42,546 nt of DNA, taken from contig NZ_BCVN01000012.1 of assembly GCF_001591765.1 (NCBI RefSeq), forward strand, positions 1 to 42,546, given 5' to 3'. The position numbers and the translations under genes were made by a program. This document shows, one piece after another, positions 7,924 to 15,904 of the stretch; the stretch's first letter is position 1, and each line of letters starts with the position of its first letter. This DNA is from Pseudolactococcus raffinolactis NBRC 100932. Lineage in GTDB: Bacteria; Bacillota; Bacilli; Lactobacillales; Streptococcaceae. Below the pieces are notes generated by a model. That model searched no databases and was not told the origin of the DNA. It saw nothing but the letters and a program-made list of their open reading frames with translations.

Positions 7924-9514
7924 TCTAAGCAATTTTAATAATATGTATGCAAATTTAGCCGAATCAGCATATAATAAACGACCACTTAATTTTCCACAAT
8001 ATCAAAAAAACTCAATATGGAAAAAAATTGACTACTCCCAAGATACCCTCTACAAGACTAATAGCGGAGAAGCCAGTTTCACAAAAGGCGGGACCAATCT
8101 TCCAAACGATGGCATCGTCTATCTCCAACCCGATCTCGTAGATAAAACAATGAGTATCCAAGTTCCTAAAGCGAACGGTGGCTATGAAACTCAAACGTAT
8201 CCAACTGGTGGGAAAGAACAAGGTATGCTGACAGATACACCTAGCTTAAATAAAGATACCAAGCAAACCTATCTGACTATTCGTGGGAGTGATAAGGCAA
8301 GCATCGCCACGCTAAACGACTGGATAGGAAACGATGCCAACTTCGCTCTGACCAATTCCTATATCCCACAAGCCAAACTTGCCAATCAAGTTTTGGTATC
8401 AAAAATCAAAGCGTTAAACGAACAAGCGCCGAATGCCAAGCTTAATGTCACTGGTCATTCACTCGGTACGATGGTCGCAGTACAAGCAGTCGCAAAACTT
8501 TATCATGATGATCCAAAAGCATTTGAGACGATAGGGGAAGTGGTACTGTTTGATGGAGCAGATGTGACACAGAGCTTAAAAAATATGGGGATGACAGATA
8601 AAGAAATCAAAGCACCTGGTAAAAAGGTTACCTACTATGTAAATCCATTTGACCTTGTAAGTATGTTGAATCGGACAACGCCTTATGAAGAGCAGTTTGG
8701 TACAGTACATGTCATTGTACCACTAAATTTTAATACGACTTTTGAAACCAAAAATAGTAGTCATGATTTTGGTGAATTTCAGATAAATGCTCAAGGCCTG
8801 CCGATGGTCGCGACGAAAGATTTTCACCCAGAAATGTTAGAAGCTGGGACTAATTTGGCAAAGCTAATTCAAAATACTTTCATCAAAGCAGAAGGAATGC
8901 TTGGGGTAATTTCAGCAGAAACCATAATTGCAGCACTTTCAAAAGGTATTACCGGTTTGATTGAACTTGGTCTGCCAACTGATCAAGCTAAGGCTATCTA
9001 TAATCAGTTTGATGAAGACTATAAAAAGATTATCAAAAAAGCTAAGAAAGCAGCCGAGAAATGGAATAAAAAACATATGCCTGAGTATCAAGATCGAATT
9101 CGTTCAGCGACTGGTGTTCAAAAAATAGCACTTCGAGCAGAGCTATTACAAATGGTTGCACAGAATGCTGTCATGAAGTCTGAAGATTTTACGAAAGATG
9201 TCAACGAAAAGTTAACATCTGCCAAAGAAAAAGTTCAAAAAGGAATCAATGATGGGCACCAAGCTGTGAATAATGTGATCCAGTATTTAGAGTATTGGGA
9301 AGTGAATAATCTATTATCAGAGTTTAATCTGTCAAATTTTTGGGATGTTGGTATTGAAGAAGGGACGAACAAGGCAGCTCAAAAGTATCAAACAGAAATA
9401 GAACAATTTTCTGCAACTCTGCTGAAAATCGCCCAAAACATTCAAGAAGTGGATGCACAGGGTGCTACGGGATTTAGCAACTTGATGAATGAGACAAAAG
9501 TGAACTGGAGGTAG
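7916..9514 (+). CDS. Type VII-secreted lipase toxin with C-terminal LXG-like region (TslA-like)
   Basis: A 532-residue two-part protein. Residues about 20-300 form an alpha/beta-hydrolase lipase with a class 3-like 'YLTIRGSD' and the nucleophile elbow GHSLG (Ser182). Asp246 ('VNPFDLVS') and His283 ('SSHDFGEF') are candidate triad partners. Residues about 320-532 are helical and charged, without enzyme motifs, and resemble an LXG targeting region placed at the C-terminus. This reversed order is known from the staphylococcal type VII lipase TslA. There is no signal peptide. The ATG at 7916 is chosen over an upstream in-frame ATG at 7898 because GGAGG at 7900-7904 fits it and because copies 1 and 2 start at the same place. 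Compared with copies 1 and 2 it lacks 12 residues (AKAGFNSYFVTD), which may damage the core fold. Two small helical genes follow. Confidence 0.72.
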   Translation: MSNLSNFNNMYANLAESAYNKRPLNFPQYQKNSIWKKIDYSQDTLYKTNSGEASFTKGGTNLPNDGIVYLQPDLVDKTMSIQVPKANGGYETQTYPTGGKEQGMLTDTPSLNKDTKQTYLTIRGSDKASIATLNDWIGNDANFALTNSYIPQAKLANQVLVSKIKALNEQAPNAKLNVTGHSLGTMVAVQAVAKLYHDDPKAFETIGEVVLFDGADVTQSLKNMGMTDKEIKAPGKKVTYYVNPFDLVSMLNRTTPYEEQFGTVHVIVPLNFNTTFETKNSSHDFGEFQINAQGLPMVATKDFHPEMLEAGTNLAKLIQNTFIKAEGMLGVISAETIIAALSKGITGLIELGLPTDQAKAIYNQFDEDYKKIIKKAKKAAEKWNKKHMPEYQDRIRSATGVQKIALRAELLQMVAQNAVMKSEDFTKDVNEKLTSAKEKVQKGINDGHQAVNNVIQYLEYWEVNNLLSEFNLSNFWDVGIEEGTNKAAQKYQTEIEQFSATLLKIAQNIQEVDAQGATGFSNLMNETKVNWR

Positions 9515-9518
9515 GAAA

Positions 9519-9842
9519 ATGTTATATGAAAATACGCTAGGAAATCCGTTTGTAGATATTAATTTTATGAATAATCAATTTACAGAAACAATGAAGGCGC
9601 AAGAGCGGATTACCATTAAAGCCATCCTTGAGGCAAAGAGAGTAGAAATAACAGCTCAAGGCATGAGCTTATCTCAAAGCCTAAGTGAATAGAAAACTGA
9701 GATGACTGATTTTGCGGGTCAAACCATTGTCTCTAATTTTAAAGAGGGATTATCGGGTCAATCTGCGGTCGCAGCAGAAGAAAGTTTGAAGACAAGTAAA
9801 TTTAAACCAGAGTTAAAAAGTCCAGTAAAGGCTGGTGTATAG
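9519..9842 (+). pseudogene. Small helical LXG-partner-like protein with an internal TAG
   Basis: The frame starts 4 nt after the lipase stop (GGAGG just upstream), encodes 'MLYENTLGNPFVDINFMNNQ' and meets TAG at 9690-9692 (codon 58). It continues in the same frame as 'KTEMTDFAGQTIVSNFKEGL' to a stop at 9840-9842, giving 107 residues if read through. The size, helical content and position next to an LXG-type toxin fit the small Lap-type targeting partners of type VII substrates. The single stop suggests recent loss. A 57-residue product remains possible. Confidence 0.6.
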
Positions 9843-9853
9843 AGGAAATGATG

Positions 9854-10153
9854 ATGGATAATTACGAACGCCAACAAATTGAGGATGCGCATGATGATAA
9901 TGTACGTTTATTCAATGAAGCAGAGGGAATCATAAACGATTATCGTAGAGAGGTGAACCAAAAAACAAGTCAGTTAGTTGATTATGTTTATAGTTTTTAT
10001 CAAAATTTACCTGGTGGCGCACCGAGGGATTTAAGCTTTCAGTTTGAACAAGAATTTAATGAGTATGATAGCATCTTGAAAATGAAAGAAGAAGAACTTG
10101 AAGAAGCTCGTGATGAAGAACGGCGAGACTTTAATCGAAAGATGGGATGGTAA
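9854..10153 (+). CDS. Small helical LXG-partner-like protein
   Basis: A strongly charged helical protein of about 99 residues with heptad-like stretches and an acidic C-terminal segment ('EFNEYDSILKMKEEELEEARDEERRDF'). No signal peptide or membrane segment is visible. Three ATG codons stand in a row at 9848, 9851 and 9854; AGAGGA at 9841-9846 fits the second or third best. Its place downstream of the lipase and the first partner gene suggests a WXG100/Lap-like chaperone that binds the helical C-terminus of the lipase for secretion. I cannot assign a precise DUF family. Confidence 0.6.
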   Translation: MDNYERQQIEDAHDDNVRLFNEAEGIINDYRREVNQKTSQLVDYVYSFYQNLPGGAPRDLSFQFEQEFNEYDSILKMKEEELEEARDEERRDFNRKMGW

Positions 10154-10159
10154 CAAAAT

Positions 10160-10229
10160 AGTATCAATTCATTGAGTTGATACTAATAATTAAAAATTTT
10201 AACGAATGATAATTCGTTAAAGTTTTTTT
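10160..10229 (+). terminator. Tandem hairpins ending the toxin island, second is a terminator
   Basis: The first hairpin has perfect 8-bp arms AGTATCAA (10160-10167) and TTGATACT (10177-10184) with no T-run. The second has 10-bp arms TTTAACGAAT (10198-10207) and ATTCGTTAAA (10212-10221) followed by seven T's. Confidence 0.8.
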
Positions 10230-10253
10230 GAATCCAAAAGCTCACTGTAGCAT

Positions 10254-10282
10254 CAAAAAAAGCGCTCCTCGAACGCTTTGAT
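10254..10282 (-). terminator. Terminator of the LysM gene
   Basis: On the minus strand, AAAGCG and CGCTTT (10274-10279 and 10259-10264) form a 6-bp stem followed by a T-run. It lies about 20 nt after the minus-strand stop codon and converges with the island terminator. Confidence 0.65.
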
Positions 10283-10302
10283 CAAATTTATTGAGTTACA
10301 GC

Positions 10303-10923
10303 TTAATACCAACCATTGGCAAGGTGGAACTGCCAAGCAGCTTCCCATGAACCGTAACGGCCAGCGACATAAGCGTCGGCAACACGTTCTTGGTTAGCAG
10401 GTGAGAAGTCACCACCAAGATACGAAGACGTCAGTTGGTAACGACCATAATATTGCCCGTTTTGCGCCGTGTAAGAACCACCGGATTCAGTCATGGCGAT
10501 TGCCTCTTTGGCAGAGTTTGCGGTAAAACCGTTGTTGGTCGCAATGCTCGCTGTAGGCTGTGCAACGGCTGCGACTGGCGCAACAGCAGGTGAGCTAGGC
10601 GCTGCACTTGGTTTAGCGGGTGCTTTGCTGTCAGCCTTAGTGTTTGTGTCGAATTTGAGTTCTTCACCGACATAAATCAGGCTGATATTGTCTATTTTAT
10701 TAGCTGTTGCAATCGTTTGTACATGTGCTTGGTCATGATAGAATTGATCTGAAATGCTTGATAGGGTATCACCAGATTGAACGGTGTAAGTGACTTGATC
10801 AGCGCTAGCTGTTTGGCTTGTCACGAATAAGCCACTAGTAAAGAGTATACCAGCTAAAAGTGCCATTGTTTTAAGTGACAGTTTTGCTGTTGTGTTGTTT
10901 GTGTTACTGTTATAAGTTTTCAT
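10303..10923 (-). CDS. Secreted LysM protein with transglycosylase/Apf-like C-terminal domain
   Basis: A secreted cell-wall protein of 206 residues from the chosen start. A signal peptide covers residues 1 to about 41 (hydrophobic core TMALLAGILF, cleavage near TASA). A LysM peptidoglycan-binding domain follows at about 44-88 ('YTVQSGDTLSSISDQFY'), then an Ala/Pro-rich linker. The C-terminal domain (about 140-206) carries 'AMTESGGSYTAQNGQYYGRYQL' and ends WQFHLANGWY, as in aggregation-promoting-factor and resuscitation-type muralytic proteins of lactic acid bacteria. The glutamate in TESGG is the likely catalytic residue. A longer frame upstream (to 10995) was rejected because it would place charged residues before the signal peptide. 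It probably remodels peptidoglycan. Confidence 0.8.
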   Translation of the reverse strand: MKTYNSNTNNTTAKLSLKTMALLAGILFTSGLFVTSQTASADQVTYTVQSGDTLSSISDQFYHDQAHVQTIATANKIDNISLIYVGEELKFDTNTKADSKAPAKPSAAPSSPAVAPVAAVAQPTASIATNNGFTANSAKEAIAMTESGGSYTAQNGQYYGRYQLTSSYLGGDFSPANQERVADAYVAGRYGSWEAAWQFHLANGWY

Positions 10924-11023
10924 GTTCTTTATTCTATCAGATAAATTTATCCCTAATATGAAAGATGCGTGAACTTTTAATGACGAATATGACAATTTAT
11001 TACAAAAGGACTTTTATAAATAT

Positions 11024-11031
11024 GCTATAAT
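11024..11031 (+). promoter_or_regulatory. Extended -10 promoter of prfC
   Basis: TATAAT at 11026-11031 is preceded by a TG-type extension (ATGCTATAAT). No good -35 is seen at 17 nt. The leader is about 95 nt. Confidence 0.5.
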
Positions 11032-11130
11032 AGGAGTAACTGAGTCAAAATATGAGGTAACTACTATTATGTAAACTAGAATCCAAGCTAGGCATGACAA
11101 GAGTTGATACAAACACTTAAAGGAAGAACA

Positions 11131-12687
11131 ATGACATTAGAAACAGATATAAAACGTAGACGGACCTTCGCCATCATCAGTCACCCAGATGCTGGTAAAA
11201 CGACAATTACTGAGCAATTGCTCTATTTTGGTGGTGAAATCCGTGAAGCGGGAACCGTTAAAGGGAAGAAAACCGGCCATTTTGCTAAATCCGACTGGAT
11301 GGATATCGAGAAACAACGTGGGATTTCGGTGACCTCATCAGTGATGCAATTTGACTATGCCGGTAAACGTGTCAATATCCTAGATACACCTGGGCATGAG
11401 GACTTCTCAGAAGATACTTACCGGACTTTGATGGCTGTCGATGCTGCAGTTATGGTTATTGATAGCGCTAAGGGGATTGAAGCACAGACCAAGAAACTTT
11501 TCCAAGTTGTCAAACAACGTGGCATTCCAGTCTTTACTTTCATCAATAAACTTGACCGTGATGGTCGTGAGCCACTTGATTTGCTGGCGGAGTTGGAAGA
11601 TGTCTTGGGCATTCTCTCAACGCCGATGAACTGGCCAATCGGGATGGGTAAAAACTTTGAAGGTCTCTATGACATGCACAACAAACGTTTGGAACTCTAC
11701 AAAGGGGACACGCGTTACGTTGACTTTGAGCAAGGTGATCAAGTTTTTGCCTTAAATCCTTTCTACCAACAAGCTAAAGATGATATTGAGTTGATGACGG
11801 AAGCTGGCAATCCTTTTGATGCTGAAGCGGTTCTTGCTGGTGATTTGACCCCTGTCTTCTTCGGCTCAGCCTTGACGAATTTCGGGGTGCAGACTTTCCT
11901 AGATTCATTTTTAGACTACGCACCAGAGCCGCAAGGGCACAAAACCACAACTGATGAGGTGGTGTCACCTACGACTCCCGAGTTTTCAGGTTTCGTCTTT
12001 AAAATCCAAGCCAACATGGACCCGCGTCACCGTGACCGCATCGCTTTTGTTCGGATTATTTCGGGTGAATTTGAGCGTGGGATGTCGGTGAAGCTAGCGC
12101 GTACTGGTAAGGCTGTGAAGCTTAGTAACGTGACCCAGTTTATGGCGGAGGCCCGTGAGAATGTGGAAAATGCTGTGGCTGGTGATATTATCGGGGTTTA
12201 TGATACGGGCACTTACCAGGTTGGCGATACGTTGACAACAGGGCAGCTTAAAGTGGAATTTGAGCCACTACCAACTTTTACGCCGGAACTTTTCATGAAA
12301 GTTGCAGCGAAAAACGTCATGAAGCAAAAATCTTTCCATAAAGGGATTGAGCAGTTGGTGCAAGAGGGCGCGATTCAGCTCTATAAAAATTACCAGACTG
12401 GCGAGTACATGCTGGGTGCTGTTGGTCAGCTTCAGTTTGAAGTCTTCCAACACCGCATGGTAGGTGAGTACAATGCCGAAGTGGTTATGACGCCGATGGG
12501 CAAAAAGACAGTGCGCTGGATTAAGCCAGAAGATTTGGATGAGCGCATGTCTAGCTCGCGTAATATTTTAGCTAAAGATCGTTTTGACAATCCTTTGTTC
12601 TTATTTGAAAATCAATTTGCAGAACGTTGGTTTGCGGACAAATATCCGGATGTTGTCTTGAGTGATACGCCGTTTGTTGAGAGATAA
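11131..12687 (+). CDS. prfC: Peptide chain release factor 3 (GTPase)
   Basis: RF3 recycles RF1/RF2 from the ribosome after termination, using GTP. The 518-residue protein has the translational GTPase signature: G1 SHPDAGKTT (residues 17-25), '[10 protein letters not shown]' switch I, DTPGHEDF and NKLDRDGR, with domain II and III following. The ATG at 11131 is preceded by AAAGGAAGA; a TTG at 11104 in the same frame has no such site. It stands alone between a LysM gene on the other strand and a terminator. Confidence 0.95.
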   Translation: MTLETDIKRRRTFAIISHPDAGKTTITEQLLYFGGEIREAGTVKGKKTGHFAKSDWMDIEKQRGISVTSSVMQFDYAGKRVNILDTPGHEDFSEDTYRTLMAVDAAVMVIDSAKGIEAQTKKLFQVVKQRGIPVFTFINKLDRDGREPLDLLAELEDVLGILSTPMNWPIGMGKNFEGLYDMHNKRLELYKGDTRYVDFEQGDQVFALNPFYQQAKDDIELMTEAGNPFDAEAVLAGDLTPVFFGSALTNFGVQTFLDSFLDYAPEPQGHKTTTDEVVSPTTPEFSGFVFKIQANMDPRHRDRIAFVRIISGEFERGMSVKLARTGKAVKLSNVTQFMAEARENVENAVAGDIIGVYDTGTYQVGDTLTTGQLKVEFEPLPTFTPELFMKVAAKNVMKQKSFHKGIEQLVQEGAIQLYKNYQTGEYMLGAVGQLQFEVFQHRMVGEYNAEVVMTPMGKKTVRWIKPEDLDERMSSSRNILAKDRFDNPLFLFENQFAERWFADKYPDVVLSDTPFVER

Positions 12688-12702
12688 TATAGTAAGTACT
12701 TG

Positions 12703-12734
12703 AAATTCCGATGCTTGTGTGTCGGGATTTTTTT
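12703..12734 (+). terminator. Terminator of prfC
   Basis: A 9-bp stem (AAATTCCGA / TCGGGATTT with one G-U pair) and a T-run follow the prfC stop by about 15 nt. Confidence 0.8.
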
Positions 12735-12760
12735 ACGCGATCGTAAATCGTGTCGAAAAA

Positions 12761-12803
12761 TACCAATTTCGTATTCTTTCAGAGAAACAATGCGAAATTG
12801 GTA
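12761..12803. repeat. Near-perfect 20-bp inverted repeat with a 3-nt loop
   Basis: The arms 12761-12780 and 12784-12803 pair over 20 positions with one C/C mismatch and one T-G, around an AGA loop. The outer part begins TACCAATTTCG and ends CGAAATTGGTA. There is no T-run and no gene in it. It lies between the prfC terminator and the helicase promoter. It could be a miniature mobile or REP-like palindrome, or an RNA hairpin; I see no second copy in the window. Confidence 0.7.
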
Positions 12804-12961
12804 AAAAATCGTTGATTTCGCAGAACCGTGATTACCATTGGATTAGGTTAGAAAAAAGTAATCTTTCCAGTTAAATTTCTTGTCAGTTTGATAGAATAAA
12901 AAATCGCATTTATCGTGAAAACGTATTCTTAAATGCTTCCCTATCATTTACCCTAAAATTG

Positions 12962-13101
12962 TGCTATACTGATTAAGTTGTCCAATTGGGGCAACCGTCA
13001 CCCAATGGAGTATTTGGATTGATAGACAACTTTGATAAAATCAACCTTGTTTGAATTTAGACTAATAAAGTCTAGAGTTATCTATTGTATTTAGCGTTTT
13101 G
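12962..13101 (+). promoter_or_regulatory. Promoter and first half of the folded helicase leader
   Basis: TGCTATACT (-10 at 12965-12970, extended type) starts a leader of nearly 300 nt before the helicase. A cre-like TGAAAACGTATTCT lies upstream at 12916-12929 (weak). In the leader AAGTTGTC (12975-12982) pairs with GACAACTT (13025-13032) and encloses ATTGGG (12985-12990) pairing with CCCAAT (13001-13006). TAGACT/AGTCTA form a hairpin at 13058-13074. The compact, nested pairing suggests a structured RNA. Confidence 0.5.
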
Positions 13102-13134
13102 AGCTTGTTTGCTTAGAATGCAGACAAGTTTTTA
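13102..13134 (+). terminator. Terminator-like hairpin inside the helicase leader
   Basis: CTTGTTTGC (13104-13112) pairs with GCAGACAAG (13120-13128), one G-U pair, extended by two more pairs, and is followed by TTTTTA. It lies about 140 nt before the helicase start. It could end a small RNA of about 160 nt or act as an attenuator. Confidence 0.6.
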
Positions 13135-13140
13135 TATATT

Positions 13141-13213
13141 GATAGGTCGTGAGATGTCTAATTTTAGGACATCGATTAGCAGCCTATCGAAGATGTGGCA
13201 CACTAGCATCTTC
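13141..13213 (+). promoter_or_regulatory. Second half of the folded helicase leader
   Basis: After the leader terminator, GATAGG (13141-13146) pairs with CCTATC (13183-13188), enclosing GATGTC (13153-13158) / GACATC (13168-13173). Directly after it, GAAGATG (13189-13195) pairs with CATCTTC (13207-13213). The remaining 58 nt before the start codon are A-rich and look unpaired. Confidence 0.45.
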
Positions 13214-13271
13214 TCACAGAAAACTAGAAAAAATAACCGAAAACTCCACTTCTATATGAATGGAGAAACAC

Positions 13272-14831
13272 TTGAAATTTACAGAACTCGGATTGTCAGA
13301 AGACATCCTATCAGCCATCGTTAAAGCTGGCTACGAAACACCAACACCGATTCAAGAACAAACAATCATGCTCGCCCTTGATGGCAAAGACGTGATTGGT
13401 CAAGCCCAAACAGGTACTGGTAAAACAGCTGCTTTTGGTCTACCAACCTTGAACAAAATCGACGTTAACGGTGGTTTACAAGCAATTGTTATTGCACCGA
13501 CACGTGAATTAGCAGTACAATCGCAAGAAGAACTTTTCCGCTTCGGTCGCGATAAAGGCATCAAAGTCCGTTCAGTCTTTGGTGGTGCAAGCATCGACAA
13601 GCAAATCAAAGCACTTAAATCTGGTGCACATGTTGTTGTCGGCACACCAGGTCGTATGGTTGACTTGATCAAACGTCGTGCCTTGCAACTTGGCGACATC
13701 GAAACATTGATCCTTGATGAAGCAGACGAAATGTTGAACATGGGCTTCATCGATGACCTTGAGTTTATCATCAAAGCAACACCTGCTGAGCGCCAAACTC
13801 TCTTGTTCTCAGCAACAATGCCTGACGCCATCAAGAAAATCGGCGTGAAATTCATGAAAGAACCACAACACGTCAAAATCGTTTCGAAAGAAATGACGTC
13901 TGACCTAATCGATCAATACTATGTTAAAACAAAAGAATTCGAGAAATTCGATGTCTTGACACGTTTGATTGATGTGCAAAAACCTGAATTGGCAATCGTC
14001 TTTGGTCGGACTAAACGTCGTGTTGACGAAATCACACGTGGTTTGAAATTACTCGGCTATCGTGCTGAAGGTATCCATGGCGACTTGGCTCAACAAAAAC
14101 GTTTGGCTGTCTTGCGCGATTTCAAAAATGATAACCTTGACGTTTTAGTCGCAACTGACGTTGCAGCACGTGGTTTGGATATCTCTGGCGTAACTCATGT
14201 TTATAACTACGATATCACACAAGACCAAGAATCATATGTTCACCGTATCGGCCGTACTGGTCGTGCTGGTAAATCTGGTTTGTCAATCACTTTCGTGTCT
14301 AACAACGAAATGGGCTACTTACGTGCCATTGAGCGTTTGACTAAGAAAGAAATGAAAGGCATGAAGCCACCAACACGCGAAGAAGCTTACCAAGCTAGCC
14401 TCGCTGTTGCTTTCGACGAAATCAAACGTGATTTGACTGATCCAAAAATCTCAGCTAAATTAGATAAATTTGATCAAGATGCTGAAAACTTACTTGCTGA
14501 ATACGATGTGAAACTTTTAGTTTCACTCTTGTTGCAAGCCAAAGTTAATGATCCTGATACACGTCCTAAAGTAGAAATCGCTGCTGAAAAACCACTACCA
14601 TTTAACGGTGAAGGTGGTAAAGGCGGCGGTCGTGGCGGCAATCGTGGCGGTGGCCGCGGACGTAACGATCGTCGTGGTGGCGGTGGTTATAACCGTGACA
14701 AACGTGGTGGTGGTCGCGACCGTGATGATCGCAACAAAAAAGATTACTACAAAAAAGATAAACAAAAAGTTCACCCTAAAGCGACTGAAAAGAAACCTGG
14801 TTTCGTGATTCGTAATAAAGGCGACAAATAA
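13272..14831 (+). CDS. cshA: DEAD-box ATP-dependent RNA helicase (CshA type)
   Basis: RNA helicase for cold adaptation, ribosome assembly and mRNA decay. The motifs appear in order: Q motif (TPTPIQEQ), motif I AQTGTGKT, PTRELA, TPGRM, motif II DEAD, SAT, 'ARGLDI' and HRIGRTGRAG. The C-terminus (about 445-500) is an RGG-like tract rich in Gly, Arg and Asp that should bind RNA, then a Lys-rich tail. The start is taken as TTG at 13272, read MKFTELGL as in streptococcal and lactococcal homologues, with GGAG at 13262-13265 as ribosome site; an ATG at 13260 would put that site inside the gene. Length is then 519 residues. The long folded leader implies post-transcriptional control, as known for cold-shock mRNAs. 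Confidence 0.9.
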   Translation: MKFTELGLSEDILSAIVKAGYETPTPIQEQTIMLALDGKDVIGQAQTGTGKTAAFGLPTLNKIDVNGGLQAIVIAPTRELAVQSQEELFRFGRDKGIKVRSVFGGASIDKQIKALKSGAHVVVGTPGRMVDLIKRRALQLGDIETLILDEADEMLNMGFIDDLEFIIKATPAERQTLLFSATMPDAIKKIGVKFMKEPQHVKIVSKEMTSDLIDQYYVKTKEFEKFDVLTRLIDVQKPELAIVFGRTKRRVDEITRGLKLLGYRAEGIHGDLAQQKRLAVLRDFKNDNLDVLVATDVAARGLDISGVTHVYNYDITQDQESYVHRIGRTGRAGKSGLSITFVSNNEMGYLRAIERLTKKEMKGMKPPTREEAYQASLAVAFDEIKRDLTDPKISAKLDKFDQDAENLLAEYDVKLLVSLLLQAKVNDPDTRPKVEIAAEKPLPFNGEGGKGGGRGGNRGGGRGRNDRRGGGGYNRDKRGGGRDRDDRNKKDYYKKDKQKVHPKATEKKPGFVIRNKGDK

Positions 14832-14863
14832 GACGAGAGTAAATGACTCCCGTCACAAAACTG

Positions 14864-14885
14864 AAAAGTCGGCAACGGCTTTTTA
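14864..14885 (+). terminator. Terminator of the helicase gene
   Basis: AAAGTCG (14865-14871) and CGGCTTT (14876-14882) form a stem with a GCAA loop and T-run. A second imperfect hairpin (GACGAGAGT / ACTCCCGTC, 14832-14854) precedes it. Confidence 0.75.
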
Positions 14886-14886
14886 T

Positions 14887-14894
14887 GTTATAAT
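14887..14894 (+). promoter_or_regulatory. Extended -10 promoter of era
   Basis: TGTTATAAT with TATAAT at 14889-14894 directly follows the helicase terminator. The 95-nt leader contains a small hairpin TTGACA / TGTCAA at 14944-14962. Confidence 0.5.
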
Positions 14895-14989
14895 AAAATA
14901 AGTCTGTTCAATCTTGGATAGGCGTAAAAGACACCTGCAGTCGTTGACAGAATATATGTCAAGATTACCTCAAAACAGAAAGAAAAAAT

Positions 14990-15889
14990 ATGACCTTTAA
15001 ATCAGGATTTGTTTCAATTATCGGCCGACCAAATGTCGGGAAATCAACCTTGCTTAACCACGTGATGGGGCAAAAAATTGCCATCATGAGTGACAAAGCG
15101 CAGACGACACGTAATAAAATCCAAGGGATTTATACAACAGAAAACGAGCAAATCGTTTTCATCGACACGCCTGGAATTCATAAACCCCACAACGCTTTGG
15201 GCGATTATATGGTTGAGTCTGCCTATTCAACTTTACGTGAAGTGGATACGGTTTTATTCATGGTGCCAGCTGATGAGGCGCGTGGTAAGGGCGACAATAT
15301 GATTATTGAGCGCTTGAAAAAAGCCAATGTCCCTGTGATTTTGGTTGTTAATAAAATCGATAAAGTCCATCCAGATCAGTTATTAGCACAAATCGATGAT
15401 TTCCGCACACAAATGGATTTCAAAGAAGTCGTGCCGATTTCTGCCCTTGAAGGTAACAATACAGAAAAACTCCTTGAGATTCTGAAAAGTAATCTCGAAG
15501 AAGGCTTTAAATACTTCCCAGATGACATGATTACAGATCACCCAGAACGTTTTCTGGTAGGTGAGATGATCCGTGAAAAAGTCTTGATTTTGACACGTGA
15601 AGAAGTCCCACATTCAATCGCTGTAACGGTTGATTCGATGAAACGTGATGAAGACACAGGAAAAATCCATATCATGGCGACGATTTACGTTGAACGTAAG
15701 AGCCAAAAAGGGATCATTCTTGGTAAAGGTGGTGATATGATCCGTAAGGTTGGTAAGATGGCCCGCCGTGATATCGAAGTCATGTTAGGCGATAAAGTTT
15801 ACCTAGAAACTTGGGTCAAAATTAAAGCTAACTGGCGTGATAAAAAAATTGATATCCAAGCAATGGGTTATCGTAAAGATGATTTTTAA
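14990..15889 (+). CDS. era: GTPase Era, 16S rRNA-binding assembly factor
   Basis: Era helps mature the 30S subunit and couples it to growth. The 299-residue protein has G1 GRPNVGKST (residues 12-20), DTPG (59-62), NKID (121-124) and a C-terminal KH domain for the 3' end of 16S rRNA ('[23 protein letters not shown]'). AGAAAGAAAAA lies before the ATG. The flippase gene follows 15 nt later, so they probably share a transcript. Confidence 0.95.
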   Translation: MTFKSGFVSIIGRPNVGKSTLLNHVMGQKIAIMSDKAQTTRNKIQGIYTTENEQIVFIDTPGIHKPHNALGDYMVESAYSTLREVDTVLFMVPADEARGKGDNMIIERLKKANVPVILVVNKIDKVHPDQLLAQIDDFRTQMDFKEVVPISALEGNNTEKLLEILKSNLEEGFKYFPDDMITDHPERFLVGEMIREKVLILTREEVPHSIAVTVDSMKRDEDTGKIHIMATIYVERKSQKGIILGKGGDMIRKVGKMARRDIEVMLGDKVYLETWVKIKANWRDKKIDIQAMGYRKDDF

Positions 15890-15904
15890 GGGTGACTGTC
15901 TAAA

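Noticed and set aside
5620-9692. Reading the two TAG codons in the toxin island as recoded or suppressed stops
   Set aside because: The broken lipase copies carry a different stop (TAA) and a frameshift as well, and normal genes around use TAG as stop (phnC, oxidoreductase). General decay explains all lesions.
10924-10995. Longer LysM protein starting at 10995
   Set aside because: It would put a charged 24-residue leader before a normal signal peptide; the ATG at 10921-10923 gives a standard secreted protein.
12916-12929. TGAAAACGTATTCT as a cre site for the helicase gene
   Set aside because: Two mismatches at conserved positions and no metabolic reason; kept only as a weak note.
14608-14808. 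A Val/Ala/Ile-rich open frame overlapping the end of the helicase gene
   Set aside because: It is the shifted reading of the Gly/Arg repeat tail of the helicase and has no start site of its own.
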